From contig JAICJK010000174.1 of the NCBI GenBank assembly GCA_025928415.1, positions 1-6,049 on the forward strand: a stretch of 6,049 bases of DNA, written 5' to 3'. Below are positions 1 to 6,049 of this stretch, in pieces. The stretch is from Solirubrobacteraceae bacterium. GTDB lineage: Bacteria > Actinomycetota > Thermoleophilia > Solirubrobacterales > Solirubrobacteraceae. The position numbers and the translations under genes are program-made. Within the stretch, counting starts at the first letter, position 1, and every line of letters begins with the position of its first letter. The notes beneath the pieces are model-generated. The model searched no databases. It was not told the DNA's origin and saw nothing but the letters and a program-made list of their open reading frames with translations.

Positions 1-3
1 CGG

Positions 4-1116
4 ATGCCCTCGCTGGAGCCCGATGCCGCGGGCGGCAGCCGCGCCGGCCGCCGCTTCGTTAGCCGCGCGGGCGTGGCCGCGGCCGCCGCCGCCGGCGGGT
101 TCGCCGCCTTCTACGCCCTGCAGCGCATCGGCGTGCACCGCATCGTCGAGTCGCTGCTGGCCTCGAGCCCGACCTGGGTGCTCGTCGCCCTCGGGCTCAT
201 GTGCCTGTCGATGGTCGTCCGCGCCGTCTCCTGGCACGCGATCCTCCGCGCGGCGCTGCCCGGGTCGCAGGTCAAGCACGCCGACGCGCTGGCCGGCACC
301 TCGATTGGGGTGCTCATGTCCGCCACGCTGCCCGCCCGCCTGGGCGAGCCCGCGCGGGCGATGGTCGTCGCGCGCCGCGTCGGGCGCCCGCGGGAGACGC
401 TGCCCGTCGTCCTCGGCACGCTGGTCTCCCAGACGCTGCTGAACATCCTCGCCCTGCTGATCCTCGGCGCCACGATGTTCGCCACCGTCCACTACTTCGA
501 CGGGCGCCACACCGCGCTGGTGCTGTTCGCCGCGGCGCCGGTGGCGATCCTCGCCGCGGTGCTCGGCGCCCCGGCGCTGCTGCGCAGCGGCGCGCTGCGC
601 CACACGCCGCTGCGGCGCTTCGCGCAGATCGCGCGCGACGCGCTCACGCAGGTGCGCGACGGCCTGCTCGTGTTCCGCGAGCCGCGGCTCGGCGGGATCG
701 CCACCGTCGCCCAGCTCGGCGCCTGGGCGATCCAGCTCGCGTCGTGCTGGATCCTGCTCGTCGCCTTCGGCCTCGACGAGCGCGCGGGCATCGGCGCCGC
801 CGCGGCGGTGCTGTTCGCCGTCAACGTCACCGCGGTGCTGCCGGCCACGCCGTCCAACCTCGGCGTCTTCCAGGCCGCGTGCGTCGCGGTGCTGACCGGC
901 GCCTACGGCGTCAGCTCGGCCGACGCGCTGGGCTACGGGATCATCCTCCAGGCCGTCGAGCTCGCGACCGCGATCATCATGGGCGGCCCGGCGCTGCTGC
1001 GCGAGGGCCTGACCTGGAAGGACGTGCGCATCCGGGCGCTGCACGCCTCGCCCGTCGAGCTCTCGCCGGTCCCCGCCTCCGGACGCGCAGGACGCGCCGA
1101 GCACGCAGAGGCGTAG
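4..1116 (+). CDS. Multi-pass membrane protein, LPG-synthase TM / YbhN / AglD-like family (UPF0104)
   Basis: Integral membrane protein of about 370 residues, assigned to the lysylphosphatidylglycerol-synthase transmembrane family (PF03706). Hydrophobic stretches lie near residues 22-40, 57-77, 95-110, 132-160, 170-192, 230-255, 262-300 and 305-330. Two family signatures are visible: LPARLGEPARA at 109-119, followed by VVARR, and the Pro/Gly-rich PATPSNLGVFQAA at 280-292. Known relatives are membrane modules implicated in handling lipid or lipid-linked substrates, often near glycosyltransferases. No soluble MprF-type synthetase domain follows, so lysyl-PG synthesis itself is unlikely and the substrate cannot be named. 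The C-terminal tail after about 335 is hydrophilic and Ala/Arg-rich. The N-terminus is Arg-rich, then runs into an Ala-rich stretch (24-30). The frame is still open at the left edge, with one CGG codon before the ATG, so the true start may lie outside and no ribosome-binding site can be seen. The gene converges on the patatin gene. Confidence 0.88.
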   Translation: MPSLEPDAAGGSRAGRRFVSRAGVAAAAAAGGFAAFYALQRIGVHRIVESLLASSPTWVLVALGLMCLSMVVRAVSWHAILRAALPGSQVKHADALAGTSIGVLMSATLPARLGEPARAMVVARRVGRPRETLPVVLGTLVSQTLLNILALLILGATMFATVHYFDGRHTALVLFAAAPVAILAAVLGAPALLRSGALRHTPLRRFAQIARDALTQVRDGLLVFREPRLGGIATVAQLGAWAIQLASCWILLVAFGLDERAGIGAAAAVLFAVNVTAVLPATPSNLGVFQAACVAVLTGAYGVSSADALGYGIILQAVELATAIIMGGPALLREGLTWKDVRIRALHASPVELSPVPASGRAGRAEHAEA

Positions 1117-1134
1117 CGCCGCCCGCGGCCGCGC

Positions 1135-2052
1135 TCAGGGCGCGACCAGCTCCGCGCAGACCGCGTCGAGCTCCGCCGAGCGGGCCGCGATGAGCTCGGC
1201 CGCCTCGCGCTCCAGGCGGGCGAGGTTCGCCGGGCTCGCGTCGTCCAGCGCGTCGCTGGCCTGGTCGAGGTCGGTCTGAAGGCGGGTGTAGGCGCCCTCG
1301 CCGAGGATGTGCTGAAGCTGGTAGTCCACGGTGTCGGCGACGCCGTCGAAGACGACGTCGATCAGCGGGCGCACCCACTCCAGCAGCCCCCAGCTGCGGG
1401 CGTCGGCCAGGTGCATCGGCCGCGTCAGGCGCCCGGTGCCGAGCGACAGCAGCCGGACGTCGACGCGCGCGCCCGCCTCCTGGGCGAGCCGCGCCGCCTC
1501 CGCGTAGGCGCACATCGCCGGGTTGGTGGCGAACACGCCCCCGTCGACCAGCGCGAGGCCGTCGACGCCGATCGGCTCGAAGTACGTCGGGGCCGCGGCC
1601 GTCGCGCGGGCGACCTCCACCATCGGCGCGTCGCGGTCCGCCCGCCAGCTCTTGAAGAAGTAGGGCTCGCGGCCCTCGAGGTCGTAGGCCGTCGCCAGCA
1701 CGCGCGTCGTGGCGTCGCTGAGCCGCGCCGTCCCGAGGTAGCCGGCCAGCGCGGCGCGCAGCGCGGCGTCGTCGTATCGCTCGTCGAGCAGGCCGTCGGC
1801 GCTCTCGACGCGCCGCACCAGCGAGCGGTGGAAGATCCGCGGCCCCTCGGTGCGGTAGAGCTCGACGAGCTCGCGCGCCGGGCGCGCGCCGGGGACAGTG
1901 AGCGCGCAGGCGAGGATGCCCCCGGTCGACGTCCCGGCGACGAGGTCGAACAGCTCGGCGATCCGCCGGCCCGTGCGCGCCTCCACCTCGGCGAGCACCA
2001 GCGCGGGGATGATCCCGCGGATGCCGCCGCCGTCGATGGACAGGATGCGCAC
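1135..2052 (-). CDS. Patatin-like phospholipase (lipid acyl hydrolase)
   Basis: A 305-residue protein with all hallmarks of the patatin/FabD-like hydrolase fold. The oxyanion-hole glycine motif DGGGIRG is at residues 7-13. The nucleophile elbow GTSTGG at 40-45 makes Ser42 the catalytic serine. The motif DGGVFATNP at 170-178 supplies the dyad Asp170. RATAAAPTYFEP at 149-160 is also typical. The family hydrolyses ester bonds of phospholipids or other acyl lipids; the substrate here is unknown. There is no signal peptide, because the catalytic motif starts at residue 7, so a cytosolic or membrane-peripheral location is inferred. The start is GTG. No ATG, GTG, TTG or CTG codon lies between it and the in-frame metH stop, so the start is unambiguous. 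A G-rich run (GGGGG) about 5 bases before GTG may serve as a weak ribosome-binding site. The 30-base gap after metH suggests cotranscription. CBASS effectors of the CapV type share this fold, but no cyclase gene is present. Confidence 0.93.
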   Translation of the reverse strand: MRILSIDGGGIRGIIPALVLAEVEARTGRRIAELFDLVAGTSTGGILACALTVPGARPARELVELYRTEGPRIFHRSLVRRVESADGLLDERYDDAALRAALAGYLGTARLSDATTRVLATAYDLEGREPYFFKSWRADRDAPMVEVARATAAAPTYFEPIGVDGLALVDGGVFATNPAMCAYAEAARLAQEAGARVDVRLLSLGTGRLTRPMHLADARSWGLLEWVRPLIDVVFDGVADTVDYQLQHILGEGAYTRLQTDLDQASDALDDASPANLARLEREAAELIAARSAELDAVCAELVAP

Positions 2053-2082
2053 GCAGGCCCCCGGCCCGCATCCCGCGCGGGG

Positions 2083-5000
2083 CTAGGCCCCGGCCATGGC
2101 GGGCGCGCCCTCGCCGCCGCCGTCGCCCTCGCCCTCGGCGAAGTCGTCGGGCGGCAGGGACTGCTTGCGCGGGTCGCGCTCGGTGCCGGCGATCAGCTCG
2201 TCCTGCGCCGCGCCCTTGGGGATGAAGCCGGACTTCATGCCGAAGTACACGGCCTGGGGATGGTGGGCGATGATCGCCACCGTCGACTGCTCGGGCATGA
2301 CGGCGTAGCCGCCGCTCAGGCGCATCCCGATCGCCGCCGGGTCGAGCAGGCGCCAGACCTTCTCGTGCTCGGACTGCTCGGGGCAGGCCGGGTAGCCCCA
2401 CGACCAGCGGCGGCCCTGGGTGGCGGGGATGCCGAGGTCGCGGCGGACCTTCGCGTGCAGCCACTCGGCCATGCCCTCGGCGGTCTGCACGCCGAGGCCG
2501 TGGGTGAACAGCTGCTCGGCGAACTCGCCCTCGCGCTCGAGGCGCTCGATGAGCTCGGTCACCGCGTCCCCGGCGGTCACGGCCTGGATGGCCACGACGT
2601 CGCGGCTGTCGGGCGTGGTCTGCGCGAGCGGCCGGTAGAAGTCGGCGATGCAGATCCGGTCGTGCTTGGGCTGGCGCGGGAACACGAGGCGCTCGAGCTC
2701 GCGCTCGGGGTCCTCCGGGTCGAAGACCACGACCGCGTTGCCGTCCGCCGCGGCCGGGAAGTAGCCGAGCTTCGCGCGCGGGTGCAGGTAGTCCTGCTGC
2801 GCCCACATGCGCTCCAGGCGGGGCAGGAAGCCCTCCTCCTCGTCGGTGCCCTCCACGAGCGCCCGCCAGGCCTCGCCCTTCACGCCGCGCCCGCCCCAGT
2901 GCAGCTTGAACAGCACGTGGGTGTCGAGGTGCGGGTAGACCTCCGCGAGGTCGACGGGGATCTCCTGCACGCCCCAGAACGGCGGCGCGGGGACCGGGTT
3001 GTCGGTGACCGCCGAGGACCGCACGGAGGCGTCGGTGGTGTCGCCCGGATCGGGCTCCGGGCCCTTCTCGCGCAGCTTGAAGGCCATCTCGCGCGTCTTG
3101 GCGATCAGGCCGTCGCGGGCGGCGTCGTCGACGAGCTGGTCCATCTTGCTGAGGCCCTCGAAGGCGTCCTTGCAGTAGAAGACGCCGGGCTCGTAGACGG
3201 TGTCGTCCTCGCGGCCGTGCGGGAACAGCGCGCGCGAGCCGAAGTCCCGGTTGATCGCCGCGCCGCCGATGAGCACCGGGAAGCGCAGCTCCTGGGAGTG
3301 CAGCTCCTGGATGGCCAGCGGCATCTGCTTGGAGGTCGAGACCAGCAGCGCGCTGAGCCCGATCGCGGTCGCCTCGTGCTCCTTGGCGGCGTCGATGATC
3401 GTGCCCACCGGGACCTGCTTGCCGAGGTCGACGACCGTGTAGCCGTTGTTGGTCAGGATCGTGTTGACCAGCGACTTGCCGATGTCGTGCACGTCGCCGA
3501 ACACCGTGGCGAGGACGACCGTGCCCTTCGTGTAGCCCTCGATGCGGTCGAGGTAGTTCTCGAGCTGCGCGACGGCCTTCTTCATGACCTCGGCGCTCTG
3601 CAGCACGAAGGGCAGGATGAGCTCGCCGGCGCCGAACTTGTCGCCGACCTCCTTCATCGCGGGCAGCAGGACGTCGTTGAGCGTCGGGACCGCGCCGATC
3701 TTCTCCACCGACCGGTCGATCCAGTCCTCCACGCCGTCCTTCTTGCGGCGCAGGATCTGGAAGTGCAGCGCCTCCTCGGGCTCCATCCCGGCCGTGGGGT
3801 CGGCCTTCTCGTCCTCGGCCTCCTCGCCCTTGGACTCGAAGTGGGCGATGAAGCGCTCGAGCGCGTCCTCGCGCCGGTTGTAGACCAGGTCGTCGGCCAG
3901 CTCGCGCTCCTGCTCGCCGATCTCCGAGTACGGCGTGATGTGGTTCGGGTTGACCATCGCGAGGTCGAGCCCGGCCTCCACGCAGTGGTAGAGGAAGACC
4001 GAGTTGAGGACCGCGCGGGCCGGCTGGCCGACGCCGAAGGAGACGTTGGAGACGCCGAGCGACGTCTTGACGTGCGGGATCTCCGCCTTGACGCGGCGGA
4101 TGCCCTCGATCGTCTCGACGGCCGACGGCCGCCACTCCTCGTCGCCGGTCGTCAGCGTGAAGGTCAGCAGGTCGAAGATCAGCAGCTCGGGATCCAGCCC
4201 GTGCTCGTCGCAGCACAGCTCGACCAGGCGCTTGGCGATCTCCACCTTGCGGTCGGCGGTCTTCGCCATGCCGACCTCGTCGATGGTCAGCGCGATCAGC
4301 GCCGCGCCGTGCTCGATGACCATCGGGACGACCTTGTCGAGCTTCGCGCGGCCGGCCTCGAGGTTGATCGAGTTGACGATCGGGCGCCCCGGGATCTGGT
4401 CCAGCGCCATCGCGATCACCTCGGGCTCGGTCGAGTCGACCTGGATCGGGGCGGGCTGGGTGAGCGACACGCGCTTGGCGACCTGGCGCATCTGCTCGTC
4501 CTCGTCCTGGCGCTCGGTGAGCGCGACGCACAGGTCGAGCACGTGCGCGCCGCCCTCGACCTGGTCCTCGGCGATCTGCTGGAGGCCGTCGTAGTCGTCG
4601 GCCAGCAGCATCTCCTTGGCCTTGCGCGAGCCCTGGGAGTTCACCCGCTCGCCGACGATCGTGGGCGCGGGCTCCTGCACCAGCGGAGCGGCGGCGATCA
4701 TGCTCGACAGGTGGGCGGGGCGCGGCGCGGGGCGCGTGAAGTCGGTGCGCCGGCCCGCGCAGCGCTCGACGATCGCGGCGATGTGGGCCGGGGTGGTCCC
4801 GCAGCAGCCGCCGACGATCGAGACGCCGTAGCGCTCGACGAAGTCGCCGAGCACCTCGGCCAGCGGCCCGGGCTCCTCGGGGAAGATCGTCTCGCCGTCC
4901 GGGCCCTGCAGCGGCAGCCCGGCGTTGGGGATGCAGTGCACGGGGACGCTGGAGAACTCGCCCAGGAAGCGGATCGCGTCGCGCATGTCCTCGGGGCCGG

Positions 5001-5679
5001 TGGAGCAGTTCAGGCCGACCACGTCGACCCTGAGCGCCTCGAGCGTCGTCAGCACGGACGAGATGTCGGTGCCCAGCAGCATCTTGCCGCCGTTGGGCAG
5101 CAGCGAGACCGAGGCCTGGATCGGGACCGGCCGGTCCTCGAGCTTCATCGCCTCGCGCGCGCCGAAGATCGCGGCCTTGACCTCCAGGATGTCCTGGGCC
5201 GTCTCGATGATGATGAGGTCCGCACCGCCGCGGATGAGGCCCTGGGCCTGCTCGGCGAAGACGGCCACGAGGTCGCGGAAGCGGATGTTGCCGAGCGTCG
5301 GGTCGTCGGAGGCGGGCAGGTAGCCCGTCGGGCCGATCGACCCGGCCACGAAGCGGTCCTCCCCGACCGCCTTGCGGGCGATCTCGGCCGCCTTGATGTT
5401 GATCTCGAGCGTGTGCTCGGCCAGGCCCCACTCCTCGAGCTTCAGGCGGCTGGCCTGGAAGGAGTCGGTCTCGACGACCTGCGCGCCCGCCTCCACCATC
5501 GAGGCGTGGACGCCCTCGATGACGTCGGGGCGGTTGAGCACGAGTACCTCGTGGGCGCGCCCGGGGAGCTTGTAGTCGTCCTCGAGCGAGAGGTCGAACT
5601 GCTCGAGCGTCGCGCCCATGCCGCCGTCGAAGACGACGACGCGCTCGCGCACGGCGGCCAGGAAGTCCCGGTCAGGCAT
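2083..5679 (-). CDS. metH: Cobalamin-dependent methionine synthase (EC 2.1.1.13)
   Basis: Cytosolic enzyme that moves the methyl group of 5-methyltetrahydrofolate via cobalamin to homocysteine, giving methionine and tetrahydrofolate. At 1198 residues it is close to the 1227 of the E. coli enzyme, and all modules are present. The homocysteine domain (about 1-305) has zinc ligands Cys225 (GLNCSTG) and Cys292/Cys293 (GGCCGTTP). The pterin domain (about 338-600) starts with GERVNSQGS. An acidic linker spans 614-636. The four-helix cap (about 660-715) precedes the B12 domain (about 718-870), where DVHDIGK at 729-735 gives the cobalt ligand His731 and GLSALLVSTS at 774-783 the matching serines. The AdoMet activation domain (about 900-1165) has R1091 and GYPACP at 1095-1100, matching E. 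coli Arg1134 and Tyr1139. A Gly/Glu-rich tail follows. Upstream of the ATG no start codon occurs before an in-frame TGA, so the start is firm. The activation domain implies reductive reactivation with AdoMet and a flavodoxin or similar partner, not seen here. Confidence 0.98.
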   Translation of the reverse strand: MPDRDFLAAVRERVVVFDGGMGATLEQFDLSLEDDYKLPGRAHEVLVLNRPDVIEGVHASMVEAGAQVVETDSFQASRLKLEEWGLAEHTLEINIKAAEIARKAVGEDRFVAGSIGPTGYLPASDDPTLGNIRFRDLVAVFAEQAQGLIRGGADLIIIETAQDILEVKAAIFGAREAMKLEDRPVPIQASVSLLPNGGKMLLGTDISSVLTTLEALRVDVVGLNCSTGPEDMRDAIRFLGEFSSVPVHCIPNAGLPLQGPDGETIFPEEPGPLAEVLGDFVERYGVSIVGGCCGTTPAHIAAIVERCAGRRTDFTRPAPRPAHLSSMIAAAPLVQEPAPTIVGERVNSQGSRKAKEMLLADDYDGLQQIAEDQVEGGAHVLDLCVALTERQDEDEQMRQVAKRVSLTQPAPIQVDSTEPEVIAMALDQIPGRPIVNSINLEAGRAKLDKVVPMVIEHGAALIALTIDEVGMAKTADRKVEIAKRLVELCCDEHGLDPELLIFDLLTFTLTTGDEEWRPSAVETIEGIRRVKAEIPHVKTSLGVSNVSFGVGQPARAVLNSVFLYHCVEAGLDLAMVNPNHITPYSEIGEQERELADDLVYNRREDALERFIAHFESKGEEAEDEKADPTAGMEPEEALHFQILRRKKDGVEDWIDRSVEKIGAVPTLNDVLLPAMKEVGDKFGAGELILPFVLQSAEVMKKAVAQLENYLDRIEGYTKGTVVLATVFGDVHDIGKSLVNTILTNNGYTVVDLGKQVPVGTIIDAAKEHEATAIGLSALLVSTSKQMPLAIQELHSQELRFPVLIGGAAINRDFGSRALFPHGREDDTVYEPGVFYCKDAFEGLSKMDQLVDDAARDGLIAKTREMAFKLREKGPEPDPGDTTDASVRSSAVTDNPVPAPPFWGVQEIPVDLAEVYPHLDTHVLFKLHWGGRGVKGEAWRALVEGTDEEEGFLPRLERMWAQQDYLHPRAKLGYFPAAADGNAVVVFDPEDPERELERLVFPRQPKHDRICIADFYRPLAQTTPDSRDVVAIQAVTAGDAVTELIERLEREGEFAEQLFTHGLGVQTAEGMAEWLHAKVRRDLGIPATQGRRWSWGYPACPEQSEHEKVWRLLDPAAIGMRLSGGYAVMPEQSTVAIIAHHPQAVYFGMKSGFIPKGAAQDELIAGTERDPRKQSLPPDDFAEGEGDGGGEGAPAMAGA

Positions 5680-5685
5680 GGCGGA

Positions 5686-5692
5686 CCATCCT
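5686..5692 (-). promoter_or_regulatory. Candidate ribosome-binding site of metH
   Basis: AGGATGG on the minus strand ends 6 bases before the metH ATG (AGGA ends 9 bases before it). It would work if metH is translated from a longer transcript that starts in or before the upstream gene. It overlaps the candidate -10 TAGGAT, so this short stretch could act either as ribosome-binding site or as promoter element, and the two readings predict different mRNA 5' ends. Confidence 0.5.
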
Positions 5693-5719
5693 AGCGCAAC
5701 CTTGACACGATGTTGTCAA
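5688..5719 (-). promoter_or_regulatory. Candidate metH promoter (TTGACA / TAGGAT, 20-base spacer)
   Basis: On the minus strand a perfect -35 consensus TTGACA (5719-5714) is followed after 20 bases by TAGGAT (5693-5688), which fits the actinobacterial -10 pattern TAnnnT. The spacer is longer than the usual 16-18 bases, so the promoter may be weak, need an activator, or use only the -10. Transcription would begin around 5681, giving a leaderless or nearly leaderless metH mRNA. The -35 lies inside the inverted repeat, so a bound regulator would cover it. This is inferred from sequence alone. Confidence 0.35.
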
Positions 5720-5722
5720 GGT
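5699..5722. repeat. Perfect 9-bp inverted repeat upstream of metH (candidate operator)
   Basis: The arms are ACCTTGACA (5699-5707) and TGTCAAGGT (5714-5722), separated by the 6-base spacer CGATGT. The right arm contains the stop codon of the upstream gene, and the left arm ends 19 bases before the metH ATG. The arms are less GC-rich (4 of 9) than the surrounding sequence, which makes a chance perfect match in this genome less likely. The symmetry suits a dimeric DNA-binding regulator, and TTGACA occurs on both strands. As RNA it would be a 9-bp hairpin, but no U-tract follows, so a standard intrinsic terminator is not supported. The regulator cannot be named. Confidence 0.6.
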
Positions 5723-6049
5723 CGGCCGGCGGCGCGGCGCACGGCGTCCTCGAGCCTGGCGAAGCGCTCGTCGTCGCGGTCGAGGATCGTCTCCAGCGTG
5801 TCGCGGACGGCATCGACGTCGAGGCTGTGCGAGCGGACCATCTCCTCGATGTCGGCCCAGTCGCGGCTGCGGTCGAACATGGCCTTGAAGGCCGCGAGCT
5901 CGACCGGTCCCAGCACCGGGATCTGCACGTCGCCGTACGGGACGCCGATCGCATTCCTGCGGGCCTGCGCGTGGACCGGCTCGTAGTCGAAGAACAGGTC
6001 GACGGGCGTGTCGTCCCACCAGAGGCGGATCTGGCCGTCGCGCGCGATC
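5716..6049 (-). CDS. Nucleotidyltransferase-like protein, C-terminal part (5' end outside window)
   Basis: The frame is open to the right edge and gives 110 visible residues before a TGA at 5716-5718, so only the C-terminal part is present and the start lies outside. A GTG at 5926-5928 could be taken as the start of a 70-residue protein, but the coding-like sequence continues upstream of it (DGQIRLWW, TPVDLFFDYEPVH), so this is better read as a truncated longer gene. The VDLFF segment resembles the last carboxylate strand of small nucleotidyltransferase-fold proteins. The later FKAMFDRSRDWADIEEM, at about 54-70 of the visible part, resembles the 'K...R.KD..DI..M' helix found after that fold in AbiEii-like and DUF6036-like proteins. 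The family assignment is from remembered motif patterns, not a search. It lies 36 bases upstream of metH on the same strand and in the same frame. Function is unknown. A toxin-type role is possible for the broader superfamily but nothing here shows it. Confidence 0.6.
   Translation of the reverse strand, partial: IARDGQIRLWWDDTPVDLFFDYEPVHAQARRNAIGVPYGDVQIPVLGPVELAAFKAMFDRSRDWADIEEMVRSHSLDVDAVRDTLETILDRDDERFARLEDAVRRAAGRP

Noticed and set aside
1117..1142. Possible bidirectional terminator between the convergent genes: palindrome CGCGGCCGCG at 1124-1133, and a 5-bp stem CGCCC/GGGCG at 1120-1124 and 1138-1142
   Set aside because: The palindrome has no loop, the stem is short with a 13-base loop, and no T-tract follows on either strand. 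Such repeats are expected by chance at this GC content.
201..1193. A 330-codon plus-strand frame overlapping the membrane-protein gene
   Set aside because: Arg/Ala-rich shadow in another frame. The 4-1116 frame has clear membrane segments and family motifs.
1135..2052. Patatin as a CBASS (CapV-type) antiphage effector
   Set aside because: Only the fold and catalytic motifs match. No nucleotide cyclase or accessory gene lies beside it, and its neighbour is the housekeeping gene metH. The truncated nucleotidyltransferase-like gene is separated from it by metH and does not resemble a CD-NTase in the visible part.
977..5431. A 1484-codon open frame on the minus strand in another register
   Set aside because: Its Arg/Pro/Gly/Ala-rich translation is an out-of-frame shadow of metH, the patatin gene and the end of the membrane-protein gene. 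It crosses real gene boundaries.
1309..5694. A 1461-codon open frame on the plus strand, antisense to metH and most of the patatin gene
   Set aside because: It is codon-aligned with both minus-strand genes, so it stays open simply because those genes contain no TTA, CTA or TCA codons there, all rare at this GC content. Its translation is low-complexity Arg/Ala/Leu/Val/Asp with no recognisable domain.
5680..5722. Cobalamin or SAM riboswitch in front of metH
   Set aside because: Only 36 bases separate metH from the preceding gene, far too few for a riboswitch aptamer, and no B12-box-like sequence is seen.
5699..5722. Inverted repeat as a rho-independent terminator of the upstream gene
   Set aside because: The stem is moderate in GC, includes the stop codon itself, and is followed on the minus strand by TGCGCTAGG, not a T-run.
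5691..5954. Short minus-strand frames overlapping the nucleotidyltransferase-like gene (also 5672-6019)
   Set aside because: Translations are Arg/Ser/Thr-rich without motifs, whereas the frame ending at 5716 shows coherent protein sequence up to the window edge.

Overview
This is a very GC-rich window in which nearly every base is coding. Genes are separated by only 18 to 36 bases, codons end almost always in G or C, and one start is GTG. The composition and the protein types point to a high-GC actinobacterium. The style of the methionine synthase would suit the Thermoleophilia/Solirubrobacterales, but that is an impression from memory, not a computed placement.

Layout, left to right. Positions 4-1116 (+) encode a multi-pass membrane protein of the LPG-synthase transmembrane / YbhN / AglD (UPF0104, PF03706) family. 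Its 5' end may extend past the left edge. It converges, with 18 bases between, on three genes of the opposite strand. Read in the direction of transcription (from the right edge), these are the C-terminal part of a nucleotidyltransferase-like protein (6049-5716, cut by the window edge), cobalamin-dependent methionine synthase metH (5679-2083), and a patatin-like phospholipase (2052-1135). No stretch above 300 bases lacks a gene.

The three minus-strand genes are co-directional, 36 and 30 bases apart, and happen to share one reading frame. metH and the patatin gene probably share a transcript. Whether metH also depends on the upstream gene's promoter is open, because the 36-base gap holds its own candidate signals. 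These are a perfect 9-bp inverted repeat that overlaps the upstream stop codon and carries TTGACA in each orientation, followed by TAGGAT and an AGGATGG ribosome-binding candidate.

MetH is complete. It has the homocysteine/zinc, methyl-tetrahydrofolate, cobalamin cap and binding, and AdoMet-activation modules, with the expected ligand residues in place. It is a housekeeping enzyme of methionine and one-carbon metabolism and implies that the cell makes or imports vitamin B12. The patatin-like protein has an intact Ser/Asp dyad and is probably a lipid acyl hydrolase. No functional link between it and MetH is evident beyond proximity.

I found no mobile element, CRISPR array, RNA gene, riboswitch or convincing new system. 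The most checkable novelty is the inverted repeat in front of metH.
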